Counted from the stretch's first letter, positions 1 through 9,145 are shown. The stretch is 64,000 nt of DNA from Pontibacter qinzhouensis (GCF_008017455.1 NZ_VRTY01000006.1:1-64000), one strand, 5' to 3'. The notes: generated by a model not told the origin, from the sequence alone. Program-made: numbers and translations.

Positions 1-160
1 AATTACAAAAACCAGGTGATGATAATTCTAACCAGCTGAATATGTTTTAGTTATAGTTGGACACTAATGACAAATTTTATTTAATATACTGAGTGCGTAA
101 CATCAGTAAATAATTGACTCTTCCACTCAACATAACTTAGCTGAATGTACTTAGCCGGGT

Positions 161-204
161 AAAGCAAAAGAGGCAGCACCTTTTGGCGCTGCCTCTTTTG
201 CTTT
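161..204 (-). terminator. Intrinsic terminator of htpG
   Basis: A perfect 17-bp inverted repeat (161-177 with 188-204) closes a 10-base loop. The arms contain AGAGGCAGC and GCTGCCTCT flanked by A and T runs. It lies 21 bases past the htpG stop codon. The A/T flanks are symmetrical, so it could work in both directions. The rest of bases 1-225 shows no gene. Confidence 0.85.
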
Positions 205-225
205 AAGCACGTCAGAAAAATTCTA

Positions 226-2052
226 CTACTCTTTGTCTATCAGCTCTACACTGCGCTTCACAAAAGCAGTGAGGGCGGAGCCGGAGAGCATGTTCTGCGA
301 AAGCAGCGCCAGATCAAACGCCTGGCGGGCAATGCGCTCTTTGTTCTCTTCTTTGGCCTTCAGAAGGCGCTGGTGCAGGCTATGGTTTGCATTTACTGTT
401 ACGTTGTAAGTGTCTGGCATGTCGCCCATAAACATCATACCGCCACCACCGGCACGGCTCATGTCTTTCATGCGGCGCATAAACTCAGGCATAGTAATTA
501 CCACTGGCGCATCGTCTGGCGACATGGCGGCTACTTCTACCTGCATGTGCTGGTTGTTAATGGCCTGCTCGTATACTTTCTTGATTTCCTCTTTCTCGGT
601 ATCGTTGAGCACACTCTCCTTGGTATCGTCTTTCTGAATCAGTTTGTCTATTGTTTCAGAGTCTACGCGCTTAAGGGTAGTCTTCTCCAGCTTCTGCTCC
701 AGCAGGCCTATAAAGTGGCTGTCAATTACCGTATCCAGCTTCAGCACATCGTAGCCGCGGTTTAGGGCTGCTTCTACGTAAGCGTGCTGCTTATCGGCAT
801 CGGTTGTGTACAGCAATACCAGTTGCTCTGTTTTGTCGGTCTGGTTGGCCTGTGTCAGGGCTTTGTATTCTTCAAAGGTGTGGTTCTTGCCTTCGGTGTT
901 CTGCAGGAGCACAAAGTCTTTGGCTTTCTCATAGAACTTGTCGTCGGAGAGCATGCCATACTTAATAAATACGTTTATGTCGGCCCAGTTCTTCTCAAAC
1001 GTCTCGCGGTCTTTCTTAAAGATGTCGTTGAGCTTGTCGGCTACCTTTTTCGTGATGTAGGTATTGATCTTCTTCACGTTAGCGTCGGCCTGCAGGAAGC
1101 TGCGGCTCACGTTCAGCGGAATATCAGGCGAGTCGATAACACCGTGCAGCAGCATCAGGAACTCCGGCACCACGTCCTTCACTTCATCGGTAATAAACAC
1201 CTGGCGCGAGTACAGCTGAATTTTGTTGCGCTGCAGCTCAAACTCATTTTTAATTTTAGGGAAGTACAGGATACCTGTCAGGTTGAAAGGATAATCTACG
1301 TTCAGGTGAATCCAGAAAAGCGGGGCTTCTGAAAACGGGTAAAGCTCTTTGTAGAAGTTTTTGTAATCTTCGTCTGTCAGTTCAGATGGCTGCTTTGTCC
1401 AGATCGGGTTCGGGTTGTTAATAACCTGCCCTTCGAACTCCACCTCTACCGGCAGGAACTTGCAATATTTGTTCAGCACCGTCCGAACGCGCTCTGTCTC
1501 CAGGAACTCTTCCGAATCTTCGGCAATGTGCAGAATAATGGTAGTACCACGATCTTCCTTGGTGGCTTCTGTAATAGCGAACTCTGTGCTGCCATCGCAT
1601 ACCCAGCGGGCTGGCTCTGTTCCGTCGCGGAACGATTTCGAGATAATCTCTACTTCGTTGGCTACCATAAAGGCAGAGTAGAAGCCCAGACCGAACTGAC
1701 CGATAATCTGGTTTTTCTCACCGCCCTGGTCTTTGTAGCGCTCCACAAACTCGGTGGCGCCAGAAAAAGCAATCTGGTTAATGTATTTCTTTATTTCCTC
1801 GGCTGTCATGCCGATGCCACGGTCGGTAATAGTAATGGTTTTTGCCTCTTTATCTACGCTTACTACCACTTTCAGGTCGCCTTGCTCTCCTGTAAACTCA
1901 CCAATACCGCCCAGGCGCTTTAGTTTTTGGGTGGCATCTACGGCGTTACTTACCAGTTCGCGTAAAAAGATCTCATGATCGGAGTACAGGAACTTCTTGA
2001 TGATCGGAAAAATGTTTTCGGTGTGAATCGAAATATTACCTCTTTCTTCCAT
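226..2052 (-). CDS. htpG: Molecular chaperone HtpG (Hsp90 family)
   Basis: Cytosolic ATP-dependent Hsp90 chaperone, 608 residues, close to the usual bacterial length (about 610-630). The N-terminal GHKL ATPase domain shows the ELVSNAVDA helix (Glu32, Asn36), DRGIGM (Asp77-Met82) and the lid and phosphate motif GQFGLGF (118-124). The middle domain with the conserved Arg segment (NVSRSFLQ) and the C-terminal dimerisation domain follow. The C-terminal region has a Gly/Met-rich stretch (GGGGMMFMG), seen in other Bacteroidota HtpG proteins as far as I recall. It starts at ATG 2052 and is divergent from the His-rich protein gene at 2339. It is a single-gene unit with its own terminator. Confidence 0.97.
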   Translation of the reverse strand: MEERGNISIHTENIFPIIKKFLYSDHEIFLRELVSNAVDATQKLKRLGGIGEFTGEQGDLKVVVSVDKEAKTITITDRGIGMTAEEIKKYINQIAFSGATEFVERYKDQGGEKNQIIGQFGLGFYSAFMVANEVEIISKSFRDGTEPARWVCDGSTEFAITEATKEDRGTTIILHIAEDSEEFLETERVRTVLNKYCKFLPVEVEFEGQVINNPNPIWTKQPSELTDEDYKNFYKELYPFSEAPLFWIHLNVDYPFNLTGILYFPKIKNEFELQRNKIQLYSRQVFITDEVKDVVPEFLMLLHGVIDSPDIPLNVSRSFLQADANVKKINTYITKKVADKLNDIFKKDRETFEKNWADINVFIKYGMLSDDKFYEKAKDFVLLQNTEGKNHTFEEYKALTQANQTDKTEQLVLLYTTDADKQHAYVEAALNRGYDVLKLDTVIDSHFIGLLEQKLEKTTLKRVDSETIDKLIQKDDTKESVLNDTEKEEIKKVYEQAINNQHMQVEVAAMSPDDAPVVITMPEFMRRMKDMSRAGGGGMMFMGDMPDTYNVTVNANHSLHQRLLKAKEENKERIARQAFDLALLSQNMLSGSALTAFVKRSVELIDKE

Positions 2053-2289
2053 GTTTTTACCTTTAGTATATAAAATAAATGCTGTTGCTTAAACTTGCTT
2101 TCAGTTATCGCGTTTCAAATCCTGTTCCAGAGCTGCATTTGCTCCTGCTTCGTGACAGCTTGTCAGAATTTAGGATAAATGATTTTTTTTCTGACTCATT
2201 CTTCATGCTAAAACCTCCAGAATGGCACATTTATAGCTTATAACAGAGGTACTAGAGCACGAACAGCCGTTTTTAACACTTGTTCGTAA

Positions 2290-2323
2290 ATGCAACAATG
2301 GTGAATTTATATTATATTTGCAT
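2290..2323 (+). promoter_or_regulatory. Candidate promoter/operator of the metal-uptake locus
   Basis: TATATTTG at 2313-2320 fits the Bacteroidota -7 box TAnnTTTG and lies 18 bases before the GTG at 2339. No good -33 TTG is found at 17-23 bases spacing. A perfect 6-bp inverted repeat, ATGCAA (2290-2295) and TTGCAT (2318-2323), brackets the -7 box, as a metal-sensing repressor site might. The operator role is inference only. Confidence 0.3.
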
Positions 2324-2338
2324 GGTTTAACCAGATAA

Positions 2339-2662
2339 GTGCAACAAGTCAAATCCTATATCGCCCTTTTTCTACTGCTGCTCTTCGTGCGGGTATTGCT
2401 ACCCGACGGACTGTTGCTGAGCCTGCACACCCATGAGCACACCTCACACGAAGTGCCCTGCGACGCTCATAAAGCTCAGGTAGATAAAAAGCACACACAC
2501 TGCGATATAGAGGATTTGTTTGGGGCTCCGTTTCAGCCCGGCGTTGTGGCTGTTGAGTTTTTGCCACTTATACATGCCAGTACACAGCCCGGTTCGCAAG
2601 CAGCTAACTGGCAGCGCTGTGCCGTTTCTCATGCTTACCTGCGTGGCCCGCCTCTTGTTTAG
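2339..2662 (+). CDS. Small exported His-rich protein ahead of a TonB receptor
   Basis: A 107-residue protein of unknown function starting at GTG 2339. The N-terminus is a hydrophobic export or anchor segment (residues about 6-29). It is followed by a His/Cys-rich stretch (HTHEHTSHE, CDAHKAQ, KKHTHCD; roughly residues 30-56) well suited to binding Zn, Cu or Ni. The C-terminal half has no recognised domain. It is the first gene of a co-oriented set with the TonB receptor 140 bases downstream and two His-containing lipoproteins. A role as a periplasmic metal carrier or sensor is inferred from composition and neighbours. The GTG start is chosen because it places the hydrophobic segment at the N-terminus. 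Confidence 0.65.
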   Translation: MQQVKSYIALFLLLLFVRVLLPDGLLLSLHTHEHTSHEVPCDAHKAQVDKKHTHCDIEDLFGAPFQPGVVAVEFLPLIHASTQPGSQAANWQRCAVSHAYLRGPPLV

Positions 2663-2802
2663 GCGGAGTAACTTCTCCTTCTTTTCCTTCTAATTTTTCC
2701 GGGCTGTAGCTCCAGACCTTCTGGTGCCTATGTTGCTGCCCCTTTTCAAATTGTTATGCGCAACCTGTTTCTCTTCCTATTCAGAAGGAGAGGTTCCGGC
2801 TG

Positions 2803-5196
2803 TTGCCACCTGTTTACTATAAATTAGCTTACGTGTTTAAACTACCTGTTATTGGTAAGAACCTGCTGTTGCTGGTGTTGTCGCTCTTTTTGGCGCACGC
2901 CGGCCTGGCGCAGGATATGTACCTGGATCCGGAAGCGGACCTGGTGGAGCAGGACTGTGGCCTTACCTTTTCTGGTAAAGTTATAGATCACGATTCGCGC
3001 GAGCCGCTGATTGGCGCCACCGTGCTTATAACTGAACTGCAAAAAGCCGTTATTACAGATGAGTACGGCAACTACCATTTTCACCACCTCTGCCGTGGCT
3101 CCTATACGGTTACCACTACTTATATTGGCTATGAGGTTATCAGCACCTCGCTCAGGCTTACGTCTTCAGTGGTTCGGAACATGACCCTGCACGTAGATGC
3201 CAAAACGTTTGGCGCTGTAGAAGTAGTAGGCGGCAGAATGATAAAGCATACACAGGAAACAGAAACCCTGACCGGCAGAGAGCTGGAAGAGACCAAAGGA
3301 CTATCGCTGGGCGAGTCGCTCAAAAAGCTGACTGGCGTAAGCTCTGTGCAAACCGGCCCAACGGTTTCGAAGCCTGTCATTCATGGTTTGTTTGGCAACC
3401 GGGTACTGATCCTTAACAATGGTGTGCGGCACGAGTCGCAGCAATGGGGAAACGAACACGCCCCCGAAATAGACCCGCTTAATGCCCAGGAGCTAAAGGT
3501 AGTAAAAGGAGCCGCCGGCGTACGCTATGGTTCTGACGCGATAGGAGGTATTGTGATGGTAAACCCCAAGCCGCTTCCCGACTCGGCAGGCGTAGCCGGT
3601 GAGGTGAACCTGATCGGGAGCACCAACACCCGCATGGGTACAGTGGCCGGTATGGTAGAAGGGCGGCTAAGGCAGGTGCCGCTAAGCTGGCGCCTGCATA
3701 CTTCTCTTAAAAAAGCCGGAAGTGCCCAGGCCCCAGACTATAACCTGAACAACACTGGTTTTGAGGAGCAGAACCTGGCAGCCACTGTCGGCTATCAGCA
3801 GGAGCGCTTCGGAGCAGAACTGTACTACAGCTACTTCCATAGCAAACTTGGCTTTTTATCTTCGGCGCACATCGGCAACCTGACAGACCTGGCCAATGCC
3901 ATTGGCCGGGAGCAACCCGAAGAGACGGGCAGCTTTACCTATACCATCGCGCGGCCTTACCAGGACGTAACACACCACCTGCTGAAGGCCAGAGGTTACT
4001 ACAAAACAGGGGACCTAGGGGAATTACAGTTTACGTACGGGCTACAGGACAACAGGCGACAGGAGTACGACAGGCACCGCAACACCGGCGACACCCCGCA
4101 ACTGGACCTCGACCTGCAAACGCACACCTCGGAGCTGGTGTGGGAGCATGAACCCATAGGTAACCTCTCCGGAACCATTGGTGCCACCACCATCTGGCAG
4201 AATAATACTTATGCTCCAAATACCAGAGCGCTTTTACCATTCTTCAAAGGACTTACCGTTGGTGCTTTTCTGGCAGAGAAGTGGCAGAAGAACAGGCTGC
4301 AACTGGAGGCCGGGCTACGCTACGACCAGAAAGCGCTCGACATTCAGCGGTGGGATGGTACCCGCGAGCTGCTGAAGCCGTCTTACACCTTCCATAATTT
4401 ATCCGGAAGCTTTGGCGCCCTGTATGAGTTAGGCTACCATGTAACATTGAGTGGGCAGGTAGGCTATGCGTCGCGGGCACCGCATGCCTACGAACTTTTT
4501 GCCCGGGGGCTGCACAACAGCGCCGCCACCTACGAAGTAGGCGACCCAAACCTGGTCTCAGAAGCGGCTGTGAATACCATGGCAACCTTCACTTACCATT
4601 CTAACCCCCGGCTAAACGGGGAGCTTAGTCTCTACCACAATACCATTAACAATTACATTTACCTGCAAATTGCTCCGGAATATGCGTTAGGCGTACAAGG
4701 CGCTTATCTATATGCCAAGTACCAGCAGGCCGATGCCCGTTTCTGGGGTGCCGATATTATGGCAGATTATGCCCTCACCAGCCGTTTAACACTAATCAAT
4801 AAAACATCGCTGGTGTATGCCATTAACCGCGAAACAGGAAACTACCTGCCATTTATAACCCCAAACCGAACAGACAATACGCTGCGTTACAGCTTCGATG
4901 ACAACGGAAGTTCCTCTAAGCTAACAAGCAGCTACCTGGCACTGGGAGGCTTGTACGTAGCGCGGCAGAGCCGTTCAGATGCGCAGTCAGATCCTGTACT
5001 GCCCGCACCTGATGCCTACTTTCTGCTGCATGCCGAAATAGGGACATCGATACAACTAGGCAAGCAGCCCGTGGAGCTGGGGCTGGTAGGCAACAACCTG
5101 CTCAACACCACTTACCGCGATTACCAGAACCGCCTCCGGTATTTCTCCGATGAGATGGGCCGCATGCTGCTCTTTCGTGTTAAATTCCTGCTGTAG
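2803..5196 (+). CDS. TonB-dependent receptor, probably for metal or a metal chelate
   Basis: Outer-membrane TonB-dependent receptor, 797 residues. A signal peptide ending in AHAGLAQ (residues about 28-37) is followed by a carboxypeptidase-regulatory-like domain (about 55-125; GKVIDHDSREPLIGATV), a plug (about 140-255, with HGLFGNRVLILNNGVR, QQWGNEHAPEIDP and GSDAIGGIV) and a C-terminal beta-barrel ending in phenylalanine-rich FRVKFLL. The plug motif with WGNEHAPEID resembles zinc-type (ZnuD-like) receptors; that and the His-rich neighbours suggest metal uptake, but the substrate is not proven. The TTG at 2803 is preceded by AAGGAG at 2785-2790. A GTG at 2833 would give an equally good signal peptide. 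No ATG lies before the signal sequence. Confidence 0.92.
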   Translation: MPPVYYKLAYVFKLPVIGKNLLLLVLSLFLAHAGLAQDMYLDPEADLVEQDCGLTFSGKVIDHDSREPLIGATVLITELQKAVITDEYGNYHFHHLCRGSYTVTTTYIGYEVISTSLRLTSSVVRNMTLHVDAKTFGAVEVVGGRMIKHTQETETLTGRELEETKGLSLGESLKKLTGVSSVQTGPTVSKPVIHGLFGNRVLILNNGVRHESQQWGNEHAPEIDPLNAQELKVVKGAAGVRYGSDAIGGIVMVNPKPLPDSAGVAGEVNLIGSTNTRMGTVAGMVEGRLRQVPLSWRLHTSLKKAGSAQAPDYNLNNTGFEEQNLAATVGYQQERFGAELYYSYFHSKLGFLSSAHIGNLTDLANAIGREQPEETGSFTYTIARPYQDVTHHLLKARGYYKTGDLGELQFTYGLQDNRRQEYDRHRNTGDTPQLDLDLQTHTSELVWEHEPIGNLSGTIGATTIWQNNTYAPNTRALLPFFKGLTVGAFLAEKWQKNRLQLEAGLRYDQKALDIQRWDGTRELLKPSYTFHNLSGSFGALYELGYHVTLSGQVGYASRAPHAYELFARGLHNSAATYEVGDPNLVSEAAVNTMATFTYHSNPRLNGELSLYHNTINNYIYLQIAPEYALGVQGAYLYAKYQQADARFWGADIMADYALTSRLTLINKTSLVYAINRETGNYLPFITPNRTDNTLRYSFDDNGSSSKLTSSYLALGGLYVARQSRSDAQSDPVLPAPDAYFLLHAEIGTSIQLGKQPVELGLVGNNLLNTTYRDYQNRLRYFSDEMGRMLLFRVKFLL

Positions 5197-5279
5197 CCTT
5201 TGGTGCTAAAAGGCTTAACCTAACGCGCTGTGAGCACCGCTTTAAAAACTATTTTAAACTTAAAACTAAAACCACAACC

Positions 5280-5852
5280 ATGAAAAAGTTATTCAGACCA
5301 TACCTCGCATTTTTACTGATGGGCAGCCTGCTTGCAACCACCGCTTGTAAAGAAGACGAAGAGCCGGAGCCGGACCATGACCACGAGCTTATCACCACTG
5401 TTACGTTAACACTAGTTCCAACAGACACCAGCAAGCCCACCGTAACTGCTACCTGGGAAGACCTGGACGGCGTAGGCGGCACCCCTGCTACCATAGACGA
5501 CCTGGTGCTCAGCGCAAATACCATTTATACCGGCTCTATTAGCTTCGAGAGCGAAGAAGACCACGGCGACCACAGCCATGGCCACGACCTGACAGACGAA
5601 ATAAGAGAAGAAGGAGATGCACATGAGCTGTTTTATGTTGTTACACCACAAGGCCTTGTCTCTTTTGAAAAAACAGATGTAGATGACAATAATCGCCCGA
5701 TTGGTTTAGAGACACGAGTAATTACAACAGGTGCCGGAACCGGTACCGTACGTGTGGTGCTGAAACATCAGCCTGGCCTGAAAAGCAACAACAGCGATAT
5801 AAACACAGGCGAAACGGATGTAGACATTACCTTCAATACAACTGTGCAATAG
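5280..5852 (+). CDS. His-rich lipoprotein, paralogue 1 of a tandem pair
   Basis: A 190-residue lipoprotein: signal peptide with a lipobox at TTACK (Cys about residue 23), then an acidic and His-rich linker (EPEPDHDHE). The body is a single domain with a second His cluster (EDHGDHSHGHD, about residues 97-107) and the conserved tail RVVLKHQPGLK / GETDVDI. It lies 83 bases after the TonB receptor and is very likely co-transcribed, so it may bind the metal or metal complex at the cell surface or periplasmic face. The next gene is a clear paralogue with fewer histidines. No enzymatic motif is seen; metal binding is inferred from composition. Confidence 0.8.
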   Translation: MKKLFRPYLAFLLMGSLLATTACKEDEEPEPDHDHELITTVTLTLVPTDTSKPTVTATWEDLDGVGGTPATIDDLVLSANTIYTGSISFESEEDHGDHSHGHDLTDEIREEGDAHELFYVVTPQGLVSFEKTDVDDNNRPIGLETRVITTGAGTGTVRVVLKHQPGLKSNNSDINTGETDVDITFNTTVQ

Positions 5853-5871
5853 CATTTGCTACACTACAATC

Positions 5872-5912
5872 AACAAAAAAGAGACGTTCTGCCAGAGCGT
5901 CTCTTTTTTGTT
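5872..5912 (+). terminator. Intrinsic terminator after the first His-rich lipoprotein
   Basis: A 15-bp stem (AACAAAAAAGAGACG with CGTCTCTTTTTTGTT) around an 11-base loop, 20 bases after the stop codon. The T run follows the GC part of the stem. It separates the two paralogous lipoprotein genes, so the second probably has its own promoter. Confidence 0.85.
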
Positions 5913-6021
5913 ACAACTGTACCGAGAATGCTCTCTTTTGCACTTTTTTTATTATATTGCTAATAAAACATAGTATTAATCAGTTGTATTAAGCGTTACT
6001 TATTTACACAACCTATTCCAT

Positions 6022-6588
6022 ATGAACCAGACTTACTTTCTCAGCCGTTTATTCCTGTTTATACTTTCTGGAGTAGTTTTGCTTTCAGGATGCAAAAAAA
6101 GCAGCCCGGCGCCAACACCCGAGGATGAAAAAGAAATTATAACAACAGTGGTTTTGCTGCTGGTACCGGAGGGGAAAGGCCAGAATGCATCTGCCACCTG
6201 GAAAGATCCGGACGGACCTGATGGACAGGCTCCTTCTATTGAAAACCTTGTGTTGAAAGCGAACACCACCTACCGCGGCACTCTTACCTTGCTAAACGAA
6301 AGTAGCCCCAATACCCCTGTAGATATAACTGCAGAAGTAAGAACAGAAGGCCATGACCATGAAGTGTTTTATGTAGTAGATGGTGCCAGCCTTGCCATAA
6401 CCAAAACTGACCTCGACCGCAATAACCGACCCATTGGCCTGGAAACTACTATGGCCACTACCTTACCAAGTGCAGGCAGCCTGCGCATCGTACTCAAACA
6501 CCAGCCAGGTCTGAAACGCGGCAACAGCACTATCGAAACTGGCGAAACCGACGTGGATGTAGTTTTCCCTGTCTTAATTCAGGATTAG
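6022..6588 (+). CDS. Lipoprotein, paralogue 2 of the tandem pair
   Basis: A 188-residue lipoprotein (lipobox LLSGC, Cys about residue 24) with the same layout as the protein encoded at 5280-5852. Shared blocks include EIITTVVLLLVP, ATWKDPDGP, NRPIGLET and the tail LRIVLKHQPGLK / GETDVDV. The His-rich insertion of paralogue 1 is absent here; only EGHDHEVFY remains. A terminator lies between the two genes, so expression may be separate. Function is unknown; association with the upstream TonB receptor is by position and homology. Confidence 0.8.
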   Translation: MNQTYFLSRLFLFILSGVVLLSGCKKSSPAPTPEDEKEIITTVVLLLVPEGKGQNASATWKDPDGPDGQAPSIENLVLKANTTYRGTLTLLNESSPNTPVDITAEVRTEGHDHEVFYVVDGASLAITKTDLDRNNRPIGLETTMATTLPSAGSLRIVLKHQPGLKRGNSTIETGETDVDVVFPVLIQD

Positions 6589-7107
6589 AACATTTAAGAT
6601 GTTAGACGCTAGATGTTAGGTACTAGACCCGTTACAGGATCGGAGTCTTACGTAAGTTGATGGTTCATTTAACTTCACCCATTGAATCTCTGTTTTCCAA
6701 AGTAGCCATTAAGCAACTTAACAGTTAGAAGCCAGTGATTATTCTAACCCCATTTGTCTGTAGCTACTCCTTCTACTAATTGCGGCAGGAAACCACAAAG
6801 CGGACACATCTGCCAGGTGAACAGTTTGGAAATAAAATGGCTGAGCGTTCCGCGAGTGCGGGATGGGGCCCTCGATTTCTATTTTCTTGATTTTTTGGTT
6901 CTTTTTTTCTTGATACAAAAAGAACTAAAAAAATCAGGCTATGAAATAACTTTCCTATGCAAGTATGTTAAAAAGTACCTATGCGAACTTAGACTAAACC
7001 GCCAGTAGCCTCTGCTAACGGATTTTGCTCACAAGATCTTTCCAAGATGACAAAAAGTGGAGGTAGTACAAGTAAAAACAAGTATTTGTTGGCTGCCGCA
7101 CTAAACC
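6589..7107. other. Gene-free stretch with degenerate repeats and a long A/T hairpin
   Basis: No convincing gene in about 520 bases. It starts with a phrase of the TAGATGTTAGA type (about 6597-6626), found in variants in several other gaps. It also contains an A/T-rich hairpin at 6888-6936. An open frame at 6754-7008 runs through this hairpin and looks fortuitous. Confidence 0.6.
6888..6936. repeat. A/T-rich near-perfect inverted repeat
   Basis: The arms TGATTTTTTGGTTCTTTTT (6888-6906) and 6917-6936 pair with one bulge and one G-T wobble around a 10-base loop (TTCTTGATAC). It follows a GC-rich patch (GGGATGGGGCCCTCG). It sits more than 250 bases from either neighbouring gene end, so it is not an obvious terminator. 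It may be a remnant of a dispersed element. Confidence 0.5.
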
Positions 7108-7165
7108 AATTATTCTAATCAAAACAGCCTTCCAAAGGCTGAATAGGCTATGGAAGGCCAAGGGT
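7108..7165 (-). repeat. 57-bp dispersed intergenic repeat, copy 1
   Basis: Reads ACCCTTGGCC...GATTAGAATAATT on the minus strand, 58 bases. It lies 25 bases past the nuoC stop in the sense orientation. The inner GGCCTTCC and GGAAGGC segments can pair. Confidence 0.85.
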
Positions 7166-7190
7166 AGGAGCCATTATAAACAATATTTGC

Positions 7191-7787
7191 CTACTCCGGC
7201 TTCTCCCGTTTGTCGGAGAAAGGAGCAGGAGTGGTGGTGAGCCATTGCGGTTCGCTTTTGAAACCGTTATTTTCGTTGTGGTCGTCGTAAGGCACTTTTA
7301 TGCCGTGGTAATAATCCTGCAGCTGGTAATCTTTGCGGAGGGGGTGGCCTTCCCAGTCGGCGGCGCAAAGAATACGGCGCATGTCGGGGTGCCCTGTAAA
7401 GCTGATGCCTACTAAATCGAACACCTCGCGCTCGTGCCAGTCGGCGGTGCGCCAGATGTGGCTTACGGTAGGCACCTGCGGCAGCGGCTCTGCCTCCTGC
7501 TGGTTGCGTGGCACGAGCACCTTCAGCATCAGGTGGTGGTCGTAAGGAATGGAGTAAAGGTTATAGATAACTTCCATGGTACCTGCTTCAGGGCCATTGT
7601 CGAGGCCGGTGAGGCAGGAGAGAAAGTCGAAGTAGGTTTGCTCGTTGTCGTGCAGTTGCAGACATACCTCGGCCAGGCGCTCGGTCTGCAGCACCAGGTA
7701 GGGCTGCAGGTTATCCTGCTTCTCAGCCACCACAACCTCCTGCCCAAACAGCTCCACAATCAAATTCCTGATTTCTTCGAACAACAT
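7191..7787 (-). CDS. nuoC: NADH-quinone oxidoreductase subunit C
   Basis: The 30-kDa subunit of respiratory complex I (peripheral arm, Q module), 198 residues, not fused to NuoD. The conserved core is visible: YDHHLMLKVLVPR, WHEREVFDLVGISFTGHPDMRRIL, DWEGHPLRKDYQL. Gene order on the minus strand is nuoA, nuoB, nuoC, after which the set stops: the next feature is an intergenic repeat. NuoD lies alone at 44752. Complex I couples NADH or other electron input to quinone reduction and proton export. Confidence 0.95.
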   Translation of the reverse strand: MLFEEIRNLIVELFGQEVVVAEKQDNLQPYLVLQTERLAEVCLQLHDNEQTYFDFLSCLTGLDNGPEAGTMEVIYNLYSIPYDHHLMLKVLVPRNQQEAEPLPQVPTVSHIWRTADWHEREVFDLVGISFTGHPDMRRILCAADWEGHPLRKDYQLQDYYHGIKVPYDDHNENNGFKSEPQWLTTTPAPFSDKREKPE

Positions 7788-7897
7788 AAGAGACGCTAGA
7801 TGTTAGATACTAGATTTTAGATTTTTCAAGTGGTTAGAAGTCCCTCCGTATCCAAAAACTAATTTCTAATTTTGAATTTTGAATTTCTAATTTTGAA

Positions 7898-8440
7898 TTA
7901 AACGCGTAGCGCCGCCTCCTGCTCCTTGCTTAGCTGGCGTTTTGCCATTAAAGCCTGTACGGCACGTGGAGCGCGTATAGTTTCTTTTCTGATGATCTCC
8001 TGCAGCTTCAGAAAGCCTCCTATCAGCGCTTCGGGGCGGGGCGGGCAACCTGGCACATACACATCAACAGGTATAATGCGGTCTACGCCTTTTACCACAT
8101 GGTAGCCATGCTCCCAGTAGGGGCCGCCGCAGTTGGAGCACGAACCCATCGAAATAACGTAACGCGGCTCCGGCATCTGCTCATAAAGCCGCCGCACCCG
8201 GTCTGCCATTTTAAAGGTAACAGTGCCAGCCACAATCATCACATCCGACTGCCGGGGTGAGGCCCTGGGTATTACGCCAAAACGGTCTATATCGTAACCG
8301 GAGCTGTAAGCACCCATCATTTCGATGGCGCAGCAGGCAAGGCCAAAGCCCATCGGCCAGAGCGCCGTTAAACGCGCCCAGTTCAGCAGGTCATCTAACT
8401 TTGTAATTACAAGTCCGCCTTCTCCTGTCTTCTCTTCCAT
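7898..8440 (-). CDS. nuoB: NADH-quinone oxidoreductase subunit B
   Basis: The 20-kDa (PSST) subunit carrying the terminal N2 [4Fe-4S] cluster next to the quinone site, 180 residues, a normal length. The cluster ligands are seen as Cys36-Cys37 (LACCAIE), Cys101 (GSCSNCGGP) and Cys132 (VPGCPPRPE). It lies between nuoA and nuoC on the minus strand with gaps of about 225 and 110 bases, wider than in most nuo operons. The gaps hold repeat phrases rather than genes. Confidence 0.97.
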   Translation of the reverse strand: MEEKTGEGGLVITKLDDLLNWARLTALWPMGFGLACCAIEMMGAYSSGYDIDRFGVIPRASPRQSDVMIVAGTVTFKMADRVRRLYEQMPEPRYVISMGSCSNCGGPYWEHGYHVVKGVDRIIPVDVYVPGCPPRPEALIGGFLKLQEIIRKETIRAPRAVQALMAKRQLSKEQEAALRV

Positions 8441-8617
8441 GGCATATTTTTAGATGCTAGTCTAGCGTAGAGCTAAATTAAAAATTAGAAATGATACCGA
8501 GTTTATACTTTAGAATTGCTGTTGGCGACTTATCATAAGCACAAGTACTCGCCCCATTACAAAACTTATGAATTAACCATTTAACCATGAAGCAATTTAA
8601 CCATTCAGCCATTCAAC

Positions 8618-8667
8618 AATTATTCAAATGAAAATGGCCTTCCGAAGGCTTTTGGGTAAAAAAGGTT
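8618..8667 (-). repeat. 57-bp dispersed intergenic repeat, copy 2 (short variant)
   Basis: Minus-strand copy of about 50 bases with the conserved 3' half (CTTCGGAAGGCCATTTTCATTT) and a degenerate 5' end (AACCTTTTTT). Its 5' end overlaps the nuoA stop codon. Confidence 0.7.
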
Positions 8668-9145
8668 ACAGGCTCTGCTTATCGTTAAACCGCTGATACA
8701 TTTCCATTGGTATTTTAGAGCGGCTTTTCGGAATTATGGGGTTCGGTTTAATCCAGTCGAGATGGCCTTTGGCCCAGGCATAGGCCAGCCCCAACACCAG
8801 CACCCCGATAAAAATGAACATCTCTATTAACGAAAACCAGCCCCACAAACCATCTGTAGCTGCCATTAAATCGCGACGGCCAAACACCACCGCCCACGGA
8901 AACAGAAACGCCAGCTCCACATCGAAAATAATAAAGATGAGCGCCACCACATAAAAACGTGGGTTAAATTGTATCCAGGAGTTCCCGACCGGCTCCTCCC
9001 CCGACTCGTAGGTTGCCAGTTTCTCCGGATTAGGGTTGTGCGGACGCAGCAGTTTGGCCGTAAACAAACCGATCACCACAAAAATAGCCCCGCCGATCAG
9101 GTATAGTAAAATGGTTCCGAAATCAGAATAGTACGTTTCTGCCAT
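8666..9145 (-). CDS. nuoA: NADH-quinone oxidoreductase subunit A
   Basis: Small membrane subunit of complex I, 159 residues from ATG 9145 ([10 protein letters not shown]). An in-frame ATG at 9199 adds 18 residues that do not look conserved. Three membrane segments are clear (about 11-31, 68-92, 105-127). The conserved acidic loop [20 protein letters not shown] connects the first two, and [14 protein letters not shown] lies in the second. It is the first gene of the minus-strand nuoA-B-C set. Confidence 0.95.
   Translation of the reverse strand: MAETYYSDFGTILLYLIGGAIFVVIGLFTAKLLRPHNPNPEKLATYESGEEPVGNSWIQFNPRFYVVALIFIIFDVELAFLFPWAVVFGRRDLMAATDGLWGWFSLIEMFIFIGVLVLGLAYAWAKGHLDWIKPNPIIPKSRSKIPMEMYQRFNDKQSL

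Noticed and set aside
226..2052. Several plus-strand frames of 74-182 codons inside htpG
   Set aside because: They are antisense shadows of a clear HtpG gene; no start context or domain supports them.
6754..7008. An 84-codon plus-strand frame
   Set aside because: It runs through the A/T hairpin at 6888-6936, has low-complexity F/L/K content from the T and A runs and no recognisable domain.
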